Assembly (NCBI GenBank): GCA_040635515.1
Contig: JBEYHY010000004.1
Coordinates: forward strand, 744,001-808,000
Direction: 5' to 3'
Length of the DNA stretch: 64,000 nt
Source of the DNA: Prauserella_A sp040635515
GTDB taxonomy: Bacteria > Actinomycetota > Actinomycetes > Mycobacteriales > Pseudonocardiaceae
The translations under genes and the position numbers were made by a program. Below the pieces are notes generated by a model. It was given only the letters and a program-made list of their open reading frames with translations, searched no databases and had not been told where the DNA came from. Of the stretch, positions 24,528-33,295 are shown piece by piece. How positions within the stretch are numbered: the first letter of the stretch is position 1; each line of letters begins with the position of its first letter.

Positions 24528-26187
24528 CGGCGGCGAGCGGATTCGGCACGCGGTGGAGGCGCAGTTCGGTGTCGGGAAGCAACCGCCTCGTGGTGAGTTT
24601 CTCCACCGCGATCTCCGGGGTGAAGATGTCGAAGGCAGGCTGGCCGAACCGCTGTTCGTGCTGCCGGAGTACCTCCCGCACGATGCTCCAGAACCGCTGC
24701 TCGGCCAGGTCGTACGCGGTGGAGAGAAAGATGGCCAGCTCGCCCATGTTGATGAAGAAGAACGCGTCGAGGACGAAGTCGGCGACGAGCAGCGGGTCAC
24801 TGGTCTCGACAAAGGAGTTGCGGTTCTCGTGGTGTCCCGGCGTTGCCCGCAGCACCGGGCAGCGAACAGGGTCGGCAAGGTGCGCGCGGGAGAACCGGAT
24901 GCCGTCGTGGAAATCTCGCAGCGCGACCCTCGTCGGCATCCCTTCCGCGTGCAGCAGCACCATGTTCTGCGCGTGCGCTTCGAGCGCGACGCCGTGCCGG
25001 GTGAGCAGGTGCACGACGGGGGTCACGGCGACGTCGGCTAGCCGTCGCAACCACGGAACGATCCCGTGCCTGCTCACCCACGGTTCGATGAGCGGTGTTC
25101 CGTCGGCCTCCCGAGCGGTGAGGCCGGTGAAGGGGACCGCTTCCTCGCCCGGATCGAGCAGTGGTGGCAGGCTTTCCCGCCAGATGCAGGCCAGCGTCCC
25201 GTAGGTGCCGGGGTTGTCGGGCCGCGACACCGAGGTGCCCGCTACCTCGCCGAGAAGGACGGGCCGCGATTCGTCGCGCAGAAAGGGATCGCTGTCGCGG
25301 ATGCTCCGCAACCAGCCGGAAATGAGCGGTGCGTTGTGCACGGTGTGGGGAGCGAGCACCCTGCTCGTCGAGGTGTTGACGAGCGACATGGCGAGTTTGA
25401 GGTTCGGCCGCCGCGGCGAGTCCACGCAGGCGAGCGTGCGGATCGACTGCTGTGGGAGGAAGCGGTCGGGGTCCTCGCCGAGCACGATCATTCTGTCGTC
25501 GTGCAGCCATTCGGCGTAGGTAGCCAGTATGTGCTCGCGCCATTGCCACGGATGAACGGGAAGGGTGGTGTAGCCGCTGGGAGGGGTGATGCCCTGTGTG
25601 AACTCGGCTTCCACCGAGCGTCCTGTCTCGGCAAGCTCGTCGCGCACCGCGATCCACAGTGGCCGGATCGGGTTGCGGAACTCGGGACCGTAGGCGAGAT
25701 TGTCGGCGATGTCGAAGCCGATGCGGGATTTGTAGGCGGGGTGATACCGGTGGCCGTCGGTGATCAGGCCTTCGAGCGCGTCGAATCCGGCATCGGCCGG
25801 TGTTTCCTCGCGCTGGTGCTGGGCGACCGTGTCCTTGACGAGGGTTTCTTCCAGTTCCCTTGTGAACCTGACGAGACAGTCGGCCTCCGCGTCGAGGTAC
25901 TCGGCGACTTCCGAGAGAAACAGCCCGATGGAGGTGGGCTCCTCGCCTTCCCGCAGTATGTTCTCGACGGCGATCCTGCCGAAGCCGAATCGGCGCCGCG
26001 CCGTGAACGTGTAGCGGACACCGCCCTTGCCCGCGATGGTCGAATCGTCCACGGTCCGTACCGCGTTTTCGTACAACAACGATTCGAGGAGTTGCCGGAA
26101 GATTCGGCGCCGGACGGCGGGGAGGTGTGGCGAGGCGAGCGCTCGCCGGACGAGCGTGTCCTCGGCTTCCGTTGTTCTTACGGTCAT
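24520..26187 (-). CDS. IucA/IucC-family NIS siderophore synthetase (third in operon)
   Basis: A 555-residue NRPS-independent siderophore synthetase. These enzymes adenylate a carboxylate of citrate or a citryl intermediate and join it to an amine. Motifs are GHRYHPAYKSRIGF near residue 150 (ATP site), LPVHPWQW, PQQSIRTLACVDS, KLAMSLVNTSTSRVL and ALEAHAQNMVLL with a C-terminal FerA-like FhuF region. The HPxxKxRxGF form is typical of the IucC/AlcC/SbnF type that uses a citrate monoamide, but subtype from sequence by eye is uncertain. The ATG at 26187 overlaps the upstream stop as ATGA. Confidence 0.9.
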   Translation of the reverse strand: MTVRTTEAEDTLVRRALASPHLPAVRRRIFRQLLESLLYENAVRTVDDSTIAGKGGVRYTFTARRRFGFGRIAVENILREGEEPTSIGLFLSEVAEYLDAEADCLVRFTRELEETLVKDTVAQHQREETPADAGFDALEGLITDGHRYHPAYKSRIGFDIADNLAYGPEFRNPIRPLWIAVRDELAETGRSVEAEFTQGITPPSGYTTLPVHPWQWREHILATYAEWLHDDRMIVLGEDPDRFLPQQSIRTLACVDSPRRPNLKLAMSLVNTSTSRVLAPHTVHNAPLISGWLRSIRDSDPFLRDESRPVLLGEVAGTSVSRPDNPGTYGTLACIWRESLPPLLDPGEEAVPFTGLTAREADGTPLIEPWVSRHGIVPWLRRLADVAVTPVVHLLTRHGVALEAHAQNMVLLHAEGMPTRVALRDFHDGIRFSRAHLADPVRCPVLRATPGHHENRNSFVETSDPLLVADFVLDAFFFINMGELAIFLSTAYDLAEQRFWSIVREVLRQHEQRFGQPAFDIFTPEIAVEKLTTRRLLPDTELRLHRVPNPLAADA

Positions 26188-27722
26188 CGTGGCTCCCACA
26201 GTGGATTGGGGATGGTGACGTAGCTCGGCCGCTCGCCTTTTCCGGCGAACCGGCTCGTCAGGTTGGCCTTCGCCGGGAGTTCCCTTGTGGACAGTAACTC
26301 ATCCGCTTCGTCCCATTCCGCGAGGCAATGCCGTGCCTCGCGCCACAGGTCGTTCTCGGTTGCCCGTGAGTATCGGCCGAGTACGTCGATGAGGTGCCCG
26401 AGCTGGCCGGTCACCGCGTGATAGGTGAGCCGTCGTACGGCATGCCCTCGCGAACAGCGCAGCGGACTGTCGTCGCCGAGTCCTTCCGCGGCCTTGCCCT
26501 CCGAGCTGACGGCCGCGCCTTCGAGGTCGCGCAGCCAGACCGCACACGGGTGGCCATTTTCCATGCACAGCAGCGTGTTCTGCGCGTGTGCCTCGAACAC
26601 GATGCCGTAGTCGGCGAAGAGCCGGAGTTGCGGCCTGAGCATGATTGCGAGGTAGTCGCGAAGCCATTCGTGGACGTCCCCTGCCGACAGTACCTCGCGC
26701 ATGAATGTTCGCGGGTTCTCAAGCAGGGCGCCGAGTACGCGAGGTGCTTCACCGTTGTGTGCGAACGGGTTGTCCCGGTACAGCACGCCGAGGTCGGCGC
26801 GCAACTCGTCGTCGGCGGCGCCGACGGTGCGGGAGCCGGTTTCGCTCAGGACGGAGAATCCGGGAAAGCTAGGTAGCGTTGCCACGACGGCGGCGGCTTC
26901 CGTTGCCCTGCGCAGGTGCTCGGCGGGGTTGGTACGGACGAAGTTCGTGATGCGTACGTGCAGCGGGAGTTTCCACGCCGTGGGGAACTCCGGATCGCAG
27001 ACGGTACGCACCGAAGAGGTGGGGTACACCGGCTTTCCGAGCGGGCCGAGTGGGCGTACGACATCGGCCGCGATGAGCCCGCGCAGTGTTCCGGTGCCCA
27101 GCAGGTACCCGGCCTGCCACGGATGTGCCGGGATGGACGTGTAGCCGTCCGGTGTGGCGGCGGCGACCTCGTCGGGCACCCAGCTGGCCTCGGCGACCTT
27201 GACCTCCTCGATCACTTCGTCGGCAACGGCGAAGTAGTGGAGCGCGAATATCGCGCCGAGTTCGGGCGCGTACCGCGCCAGGTCCGCCTCGGTGAATCCC
27301 TCCGCACTCTTCGGGGTCGGGTGGAACGGATGACCGAGACGTAGCGACTGCTCGGCCTTCCTTGTCACCTCGTGCGGTGATCCGGAGAAATCCGTCGCCG
27401 TGTTGCCCAGATAGCGCGCCGTCCTGGCGATGCTGTTGCCGATCTGCCGCCTCAGTTCGGCGACGCCCGCGAAGCCGGTAGTCGCCGCGAGTTCCCTGAG
27501 AATCGCCGTGACGAGCTGATCGTGGTCCGGGTCGGTATCGGGACCGTAGCGGTGGTGTCCGAACGGGCTTGGGCTGACGACATCGACGACGAGTTCCGCG
27601 CCGGTGCGGGCAAGCCTGATCCGGAACTTTCCCTGTGGCACGTCGAATTGCCGAGTCTCGCGCAGGTAGCAGTTGAGCAGCCGCTGCCGAGCCTCTCGCC
27701 TTGCCAGCTCCAGCGCGCTCAC
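26184..27722 (-). CDS. IucA/IucC-family NIS siderophore synthetase (second in operon)
   Basis: A 512-residue member of the same family. It shows GHPFHPTPKSAEGF near residue 130, SIPAHPWQAGYLL, YPTSSVRTVCDPEFPTAWKLPLHVRITNFVR, VFEAHAQNTLLCMENGHPCAVWLRDLEG, and a C-terminal four-helix region with TYHAVTGQLGHLIDVLG. The frame is open upstream to 27911, but the GTG at 27722 overlaps the stop of the preceding synthetase as GTGA and matches the coupling seen through the operon. The HPTPK form differs from the other two synthetases, in line with each one catalysing a different condensation. Confidence 0.9.
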   Translation of the reverse strand: MSALELARREARQRLLNCYLRETRQFDVPQGKFRIRLARTGAELVVDVVSPSPFGHHRYGPDTDPDHDQLVTAILRELAATTGFAGVAELRRQIGNSIARTARYLGNTATDFSGSPHEVTRKAEQSLRLGHPFHPTPKSAEGFTEADLARYAPELGAIFALHYFAVADEVIEEVKVAEASWVPDEVAAATPDGYTSIPAHPWQAGYLLGTGTLRGLIAADVVRPLGPLGKPVYPTSSVRTVCDPEFPTAWKLPLHVRITNFVRTNPAEHLRRATEAAAVVATLPSFPGFSVLSETGSRTVGAADDELRADLGVLYRDNPFAHNGEAPRVLGALLENPRTFMREVLSAGDVHEWLRDYLAIMLRPQLRLFADYGIVFEAHAQNTLLCMENGHPCAVWLRDLEGAAVSSEGKAAEGLGDDSPLRCSRGHAVRRLTYHAVTGQLGHLIDVLGRYSRATENDLWREARHCLAEWDEADELLSTRELPAKANLTSRFAGKGERPSYVTIPNPLWEPR

Positions 27723-29269
27723 AGCAGGGGATTCGGTACCGTCCCGCTCGCCGACGGCATACTCACTCCGCCGCTGCGGCCCTTGCGAAGCAGCGGACCG
27801 AGCACCTGGCGGCTCGGCCAGGTCGGAGACGACAGCAGCCGCCAGGCCACTTCCGGCGGCAACTCCATCCGTTCGAGGCAGTCCGTCAGCGCGGTGCGAA
27901 GTGTGTGCCACAGAGTCCTCTCCGTGATGCCGTAGGTACGCGACAGCGCGTCAGCGATGCCGTAGAGGTTGACTTGAAAGCCGAGTGTCTGCAGGTAGCC
28001 GAGCAGCTCGCCGGGGGTGTCGAGCAGCAGCGACTGCCGCGCGCCTTTCCTCACCCGGTAGCCGGGTTCCGGAAGTCCCGCCGATTGCATCCACTGTGGA
28101 CATACGCGGAGCGTGTCGTGGTCGCGGAGCACGAACCGGTCGACCAGCCCGTTCTTCAGTGTCACCGCGACGTTCTGGCCGTGTAGTTCGGGAAGCACGC
28201 CGTATCGGAGAAACCCGAGCCCGATCTCGCAGAAGCCGCGAGCGAGTTCGCGGAAGAAGTCGAGCGGGTCCGCCTCCAATGTCGCATGTTCACTCGCGAA
28301 AGCTGCCATGGGAACGGAATTCTCCGCGCCGGAGGGGTAGCGGCGAACCTGAGCGGCGAGCCGGCCTGGCCGGTCGCCGAACTCGGGCTCGGCGATGCCG
28401 CACCAGGTTCGCTCCTCGCACACGAGCACCCTGTCGCGCAGCACCGGATCGCGATCGAGTACGGCCAGCATGGTGCGCTCGGCCCGTTCCCCGTTGTCGA
28501 GGTACCGGGGCGGCAGCAGCCGGGCGGCTCCGAGTGTCGCGACCCCGAGCGGCAGCTTGACATGTACCCCCGGGCTTGCCGCCGCGAGTGTCCTTATCGA
28601 CGCGGTGGGGAGGAACGTGCCGACTCCCCTGGCGATCGGAACGATCGCCCCGTCGGCGATCTCGGTCGCGAATTCCGTTGGCAGTACGTGCTCGTACTGC
28701 CACGGGTGCACGGGAAGCGCGTGGAAGCCGGGGCGCGTGCGCACCGCGTCGATGTCGGATCCGGTGAGCAGCGCGGAGACGAGATCGCCGCCACCGCCGC
28801 CGAACCTGAGCAGTTCGGTGCGCACGCCGATCCAGTCGAGACCGAGCGGGGACCGTCGCATCGGACCGTATTCCGCGAGCTCGGCGGCGGTCCAGCCGAC
28901 GACTGCCTTCGCCGTGGGATGGAAAGGCCGGTTGCGCAGTGCGGCGAGCCGTTCGCCCTGCGGGGAGTCGAGTGGTTCCTCGACATGGGCGCCGTGCAGA
29001 ACCTCGGAGTGTGCAACCGCCGTCCGCAGGTCGTCGGCGACCTGGTCGAGAAAAGGCTCGCCATCGCCGATCGTGCGTAGCAGTTCCCATGGCGAGAGGT
29101 GCTTCTCGCCATGCAGTACCGGCCCGCCCGCGTAGCGGTAGGGCTGGAGCCCTTCGCAGGAGCGCACCCGTACTCGTATGTCGCCGACTCGCAGCCAGTC
29201 GCCGGTCCGCTCGGCGTCACCGAATCCGAAAAGGCGTTCCTGGATCAGCGAGTCGACAAGATCGGCCAT
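27719..29269 (-). CDS. IucA/IucC-family NIS siderophore synthetase (first in operon)
   Basis: A 516-residue NIS synthetase. Motifs are HPTAKAVVGWTAAELAEYGP near residue 145, ALPVHPWQYEHVLP, LPTASIRTLAA, VKLPLGVATLGAARLL and VLPELHGQNVAVTL. The ATG at 29269 is 5 bp behind the SbnB-like stop; GTG 29272 and ATG 29293 are alternative starts. Divergence from the other two is strong, so this is not a recent duplication. With three synthetases in a row the product should have three amide bonds to carboxylates, as in staphyloferrin B (SbnE, SbnF, SbnC); which of them uses alpha-ketoglutarate cannot be told here. Confidence 0.88.
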   Translation of the reverse strand: MADLVDSLIQERLFGFGDAERTGDWLRVGDIRVRVRSCEGLQPYRYAGGPVLHGEKHLSPWELLRTIGDGEPFLDQVADDLRTAVAHSEVLHGAHVEEPLDSPQGERLAALRNRPFHPTAKAVVGWTAAELAEYGPMRRSPLGLDWIGVRTELLRFGGGGGDLVSALLTGSDIDAVRTRPGFHALPVHPWQYEHVLPTEFATEIADGAIVPIARGVGTFLPTASIRTLAAASPGVHVKLPLGVATLGAARLLPPRYLDNGERAERTMLAVLDRDPVLRDRVLVCEERTWCGIAEPEFGDRPGRLAAQVRRYPSGAENSVPMAAFASEHATLEADPLDFFRELARGFCEIGLGFLRYGVLPELHGQNVAVTLKNGLVDRFVLRDHDTLRVCPQWMQSAGLPEPGYRVRKGARQSLLLDTPGELLGYLQTLGFQVNLYGIADALSRTYGITERTLWHTLRTALTDCLERMELPPEVAWRLLSSPTWPSRQVLGPLLRKGRSGGVSMPSASGTVPNPLL

Positions 29270-29274
29270 CACCG

Positions 29275-30264
29275 CTAGTACAGGTTCAGCCATGTTCCGG
29301 TACCCGCGGCAACCGCCCTCGTGTACACCTCGGCGGCGCACGCGATGTCCTCCACCGCCATTCCCATCGGGTTGAGCAGGATGATCTCGTCGTCGTCCTC
29401 CCTGCCCTGTTTCGTGCCGGCGAGCACCTCGCCCAGTTCGGCGTGCAGCCGTTCGCGGGAAAACCGGCCTTCGACAACGAGCTGATTGATGATCTTGCGC
29501 TCCCTGTTGCTCTGTTCCCAGTCGTCGACGACGACCTTGTCAGCGTTGAGGAAGACGTCTTTGTGTACGTCCATGATGGACACGTTGCACACCAGGGTCC
29601 CCGGCTTGAGCCAGGAGAAGGCGAGGTAGGGCGTGTCGGTGACGGTGCAGGTGACGACGACGTCTCCCGTCATGACCGCTTTTTCGGCGCTCGCGGCGAT
29701 TCTGGTCTCCACGCCGGTGGTCTGCGCCGCCATCGTCCGAGCGGCTTCGGGGTTCACGTCGTAGAGGTGCGCGGTGCGGATATGCGGAAAATGCTGGAGC
29801 AGCGCGGCGAGCTGCGTTCGCCCGATCAGTCCGCAGCCGACGATGGCGACGTCGGTGAAGTCCGCCCTCCCGAGGTGTTCTGCCGCGAGGCAGGTGACCG
29901 CCGCCGTGCGCCAGGCGCTGATCAGACCGGCTTCCATGATGGCGATGGGGAAGTTGGTTTCCGGATCGTTGAGCACGATGAGCCCGCTGGCCCTTTCCCT
30001 GCCCGACAAGGCATTGTCGTGCTTGCTGCCGATCCATTTCAGACCCGACATGCCGGGATCGCCGACGTGGGCGGGCATCGCGATGATGCGATCGGCGATG
30101 TGTCCCTTGCCGCCTGCGCGTAGGTACGGTTTGAGCGGCTGAACCGTCTTTCCCGCCGCGTGATCGATCAGCGCGGAGCGCAAAGCGGTGACGTAGAGCT
30201 CGGATCGGTCGCCACCGAGCGCGGCGATGTCGGAACGCGTGAGATACAGCAGTGCGGGGTTCAC
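29275..30264 (-). CDS. SbnB-like dehydrogenase (ornithine cyclodeaminase family)
   Basis: A 329-residue NAD-dependent enzyme of the ornithine cyclodeaminase/mu-crystallin family. The Rossmann motif VAIVGCGLIGRTQL is near residue 145; conserved MSGLKWIGSKHDN and GLIVLNDPETNFPIAIMEAG precede it. In staphylococci SbnB oxidises N-(1-amino-1-carboxy-2-ethyl)-glutamate to 2,3-diaminopropionate and alpha-ketoglutarate, which gives both the amine and the keto acid of the siderophore. The directly upstream SbnA-like gene, overlapping as GTGA at 30261-30264, supports that reading over lysine or ornithine cyclodeaminase. Confidence 0.87.
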   Translation of the reverse strand: MNPALLYLTRSDIAALGGDRSELYVTALRSALIDHAAGKTVQPLKPYLRAGGKGHIADRIIAMPAHVGDPGMSGLKWIGSKHDNALSGRERASGLIVLNDPETNFPIAIMEAGLISAWRTAAVTCLAAEHLGRADFTDVAIVGCGLIGRTQLAALLQHFPHIRTAHLYDVNPEAARTMAAQTTGVETRIAASAEKAVMTGDVVVTCTVTDTPYLAFSWLKPGTLVCNVSIMDVHKDVFLNADKVVVDDWEQSNRERKIINQLVVEGRFSRERLHAELGEVLAGTKQGREDDDEIILLNPMGMAVEDIACAAEVYTRAVAAGTGTWLNLY

Positions 30265-31265
30265 GAGTGTTCTCCTCGTCGGGTGTTTCCGCGGGCACGC
30301 GCCGCGTCGAGCCATTCGTCGTCGTAGACGAGGTCGAGGTACCGGTCGCCTCGGTCGGGGAAGATCGCCAGCACCCTGCACGGTTTTGGCAGTGAAGGCA
30401 GCTTTCTCGCGATCGCGGCGACGACGGACCCGGTGGAGCCACCGGCGAAGATCCCCTCCGCGGCAAGGAGTTTTCCGCATGCCTCGGCTGCTTCGGCGTC
30501 GTCGACGCGTACGACGTCGTCGATCTCGCCCGGGCTGCACAGTTCGGGAACCCTGCTCGACCCGATGCCGGGTATGTCGCGTCTGCCCGGAGTTCCGCCG
30601 AACAACACGGATCCGGCCGCGTCGACGGCGACCACCTTGAGCTCGGGGAAGCGTTCCCTGAGCCGGCGTGCGCAACCCAGGATGCTTCCGGTCGTGCTCA
30701 CCGCGGCGAACAGGTATCCGGGAGGGCGCACGAGCTGGTTCGTGAGTTCGGCTCCCGTGCCGTGATAGTAGGCAAGCCAGTTGCGATCGTTGGCGTACTG
30801 GTTGATCCAGATGGCTTCCGGGTGTGCCGCGACCAGTTCTCCTACCCTGCGGATGCGGCTTGCCAGATAGCCGCCTGCCGTGTCCTCTTCGGTGACGAGT
30901 TCGACGTCCGCGCCGAGTTTGCGCAGCAGCACGAGGTTGGCCGTCGTCACCTTCGGATCGACGACGCAGGTGAACCGCAGGTCATGGACGCGCGCCGCCA
31001 TCGCGAGCGCGATGCCGAAGTTGCCGGAACTGCTTTCGACGAGCCGGTCGCCTCGCTTGATCGAGCCTTCGGCGAGCCCGGTCTCCACGATGTAGCGGGC
31101 GGTGCGGTCTTTCATGCTCCCGCCTGGGTTCATGAGTTCGAGCTTGGCGATCACCTCGACGCCGCGGTCGGGGAAGAGCCTGCTGAGCGCGACGACAGGG
31201 GTGTTGCCGACGCAGTCGAAAACGGAGTCGCCGACGGACTCGGCCACGGACGAAGCTGTTGTCAC
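30261..31265 (-). CDS. SbnA-like PLP synthase (cysteine synthase fold), 2,3-diaminopropionate biosynthesis
   Basis: A 334-residue fold-type II PLP enzyme related to cysteine synthase. Lys52 in NPGGSMKDRTARY binds PLP; ESSSGNFGIALAMAA holds the substrate carboxylate loop and VSTTGSILGCARRL the phosphate loop. SbnA makes N-(1-amino-1-carboxy-2-ethyl)-glutamate from O-phosphoserine and glutamate. It is the first gene of the operon: GTG start behind GAGGAG and an iron box 27 bp upstream. Its neighbours, an SbnB-like dehydrogenase and NIS synthetases, make a plain cysteine synthase unlikely. Confidence 0.87.
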   Translation of the reverse strand: MTTASSVAESVGDSVFDCVGNTPVVALSRLFPDRGVEVIAKLELMNPGGSMKDRTARYIVETGLAEGSIKRGDRLVESSSGNFGIALAMAARVHDLRFTCVVDPKVTTANLVLLRKLGADVELVTEEDTAGGYLASRIRRVGELVAAHPEAIWINQYANDRNWLAYYHGTGAELTNQLVRPPGYLFAAVSTTGSILGCARRLRERFPELKVVAVDAAGSVLFGGTPGRRDIPGIGSSRVPELCSPGEIDDVVRVDDAEAAEACGKLLAAEGIFAGGSTGSVVAAIARKLPSLPKPCRVLAIFPDRGDRYLDLVYDDEWLDAARARGNTRRGEHS

Positions 31266-31291
31266 TGGGCTCCTCGGCAGCGCGCTGTGAG

Positions 31292-31310
31292 TAAGGCAAG
31301 TCTTACCTTA
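31292..31310. promoter_or_regulatory. DtxR/IdeR-type iron box in front of the siderophore operon
   Basis: TAAGGCAAGTCTTACCTTA matches the TNAGGNNAGNCTNNCCTNA consensus of DtxR/IdeR/DmdR sites at every defined base, with matching flanks (GTAAGG...CCTTAC). It lies 27 bp upstream of the SbnA-like GTG, over the likely -10 region; a TCGACA on the minus strand (about 31325-31330) may be the -35. Iron-loaded IdeR should therefore repress the six-gene operon. Confidence 0.88.
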
Positions 31311-31373
31311 CTCGCAGCGCCACTGTCGATGAACGGTTCGCCACCAACCGTGACCGAATGGGCTACCGCACCC

Positions 31374-31979
31374 TCAACGGCGAGGGCGCATGCCCTCGAA
31401 AGCAATCCTGGCGACCGTATCCGCGATGTCCGTATCGCCGCGTTTCGGCCGATACCACTCGATGAGCGAGTTGACCATGCCGAACAGCAGGCGGGCCGTG
31501 ATCGCCGGATCGACGTCGGGCCTGATGTCGCCTTCGCGCTCCGCCAAGGCGACGAGGTCGGCGACGATGCGGTCGAACTCCCGGCGCCGCGTCAGCGCGT
31601 CGCGCTCGACCTTCGTGTTGCCCCGTACCCGCAGCAGCAGAGTCACGAAAGGCAACCGGTCGACAAGTACCGCGACGCTGCCCCTGACAAGGAACTCCAG
31701 TCGCTCGATGGCGGGACCCGCCAGGTTTCCGGCTTCCTCCGCGACCCCGAACAGGCCGTCGAGCGCCCTGTCGACGGCCAGCCGCAGCAGCTCCTGTTTG
31801 CTGGGGACGTGATGGTAGATGGCCGATTTGGTGATGCCGAGCTTGCGGGCGAGGTCCTCCATGCTCGTACCGTCGTAGCCGCGCTCGTTGAACAACTTCA
31901 CCGCGACCAGCAACACGGATTCGAGGTCGTACCCCGGCCTTCCCCTTCGGCCTGCCTTCGTATGCGGTGCGGTGGTCAT
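31374..31979 (-). CDS. TetR-family regulator, PaaR-like
   Basis: A 201-residue TetR repressor. The helix-turn-helix is at about 25-65 (VKLFNERGYDGTSMEDLARKLGITKSAIYHHVPSK); the C-terminal ligand domain follows. It is the third gene of a minus-strand set with paaI and paaK (12-bp gap to paaK). That is the place and type of PaaR in corynebacteria and other actinobacteria, which binds phenylacetyl-CoA. The two TetR-like palindromes at 33711-33732 and 35059-35080 are its probable targets. It faces the siderophore promoter but ends before it. Confidence 0.85.
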   Translation of the reverse strand: MTTAPHTKAGRRGRPGYDLESVLLVAVKLFNERGYDGTSMEDLARKLGITKSAIYHHVPSKQELLRLAVDRALDGLFGVAEEAGNLAGPAIERLEFLVRGSVAVLVDRLPFVTLLLRVRGNTKVERDALTRRREFDRIVADLVALAEREGDIRPDVDPAITARLLFGMVNSLIEWYRPKRGDTDIADTVARIAFEGMRPRR

Positions 31980-31991
31980 GGTTTCAGTATC

Positions 31992-33293
31992 TCAAGCGCC
32001 GCGCTGGTCGATGACGCGGCGCATCTTGCCGACCGAGCGTTCCAGCGTATCGGGTTCCACGACGGCGACGTCCACCGTGACCCCGATACTGTCCCTGACC
32101 CCGGCGATGATCTCCGTTGCCGCGACGCTCCTCCGGTCGCCCGTCGTATTCGGTTCCGCCTCGACATGCACGGTCAACTGATCCAGGCGGTCCTTTTTGG
32201 ATAGTACGAGCTGGAAGTGCGGCGAGAGTCCCTCGATCCTGAGCACGATCTCCTCGATCTGTGTTGGAAAGAGATTGACCCCGCGCAGGATGATCAGATC
32301 GTCGGAGCGGCCGGTGACCTTCTCCATCCTCCGGTGCGCTGGCCTCGCCGTCCCCGGCCGTAGCCTGGTGAGATCCCTGGTGCGGTAACGGATGATCGGC
32401 AGCGCTTGCTTCGTCAGGGAGGTGAACACCAGTTCGCCGTGCTCGCCGTCATCGAGTACCCCGTTGTCGATCGGGTCGATGACCTCGGGGAGAAAATGGT
32501 CCTCCCAGATGTGCAATCCATCCTTCGTCTCGACGCATTCCTGCGCTACTCCCGGACCCATCACCTCGGAAAGCCCGTAGATGTCGACGGCGTCGATGTT
32601 CATCCGCTGCTCGATCTCCGCGCGCATCTGTTCCGTCCACGGCTCGGCGCCGAGAATACCGGCCCTGACGGAACTGGTGGCCGGATCGATGCCCTGTCGT
32701 TCGAACTCGTCGAGGATTGTCAGCAAGTACGAAGGCGTCACCATGATGATGTCGGGCCGGAGGTCGGCGATGAGCCGTACCTGCCTCGCGGTCATCCCGC
32801 CAGAGGCGGGAATTACCGTGCAGCCGAGTTTCTCCGCGCCGTAGTGCGCGCCGAGGCCCCCGGTGAACAGGCCGTATCCGTAGGACACCTGCACGATGTC
32901 GCCCTGCCTGCCGCCCGCCGCGCGAATCGATCGCGCGATGAGCGTCGCCCAGTTGTCCAGATCGGACTGTGTGTACCCGACGACGGTGGGCTGGCCCGTC
33001 GTTCCGCTCGAAGCGTGGATCCGCGCGACATCCTTCCTGGGGACAGCGAGCATTCCGTAGGGATAGTTCTGCCTGAGGTCGTTTTTCGTCGTATAGGGGA
33101 ACTTCGCGATGTCGGCGAGGGTTTTGCAGTCGTCGGGATGGACGCCTGCCTCGTCGAACTTCTTCCGGTACCACTCGACGTTGTCGTAAGCGTGCCGGAG
33201 TGTCCACCGCAGCCGGTTGAGCTGTAGCGCCCTCAGCTCGTCGATGCCGAGGTTCTCCTCCGGGTCCGGTGAAGCCGGTGCCGTCGGTGCCAT
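31992..33293 (-). CDS. paaK: Phenylacetate-CoA ligase
   Basis: PaaK activates phenylacetate to phenylacetyl-CoA with ATP, the entry step of the aerobic hybrid pathway. The 433-residue protein has the family's compact AMP-forming ligase fold: WYRKKFDEAGVHPDDCKTLADIAKFPYT, the P-loop IHASSGTTGQPTVVGYT, VQVSYGYGLFTGGLGAHYGAEKLG, YGLSEVMGPGV, and RTRDLTRL followed by the C-terminal KVTGRSDDLIILRGVNLFPTQIE. Length is normal. It sits between paaI and a TetR gene on the same strand, opposite the paaZABCDE set. Confidence 0.95.
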   Translation of the reverse strand: MAPTAPASPDPEENLGIDELRALQLNRLRWTLRHAYDNVEWYRKKFDEAGVHPDDCKTLADIAKFPYTTKNDLRQNYPYGMLAVPRKDVARIHASSGTTGQPTVVGYTQSDLDNWATLIARSIRAAGGRQGDIVQVSYGYGLFTGGLGAHYGAEKLGCTVIPASGGMTARQVRLIADLRPDIIMVTPSYLLTILDEFERQGIDPATSSVRAGILGAEPWTEQMRAEIEQRMNIDAVDIYGLSEVMGPGVAQECVETKDGLHIWEDHFLPEVIDPIDNGVLDDGEHGELVFTSLTKQALPIIRYRTRDLTRLRPGTARPAHRRMEKVTGRSDDLIILRGVNLFPTQIEEIVLRIEGLSPHFQLVLSKKDRLDQLTVHVEAEPNTTGDRRSVAATEIIAGVRDSIGVTVDVAVVEPDTLERSVGKMRRVIDQRGA

Positions 33294-33295
33294 GG

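Noticed and set aside
30261..31265. Ordinary cysteine synthase
   Set aside because: The fold and motifs would allow it, but the coupled SbnB-like gene, NIS synthetases and the iron box point to diaminopropionate synthesis.
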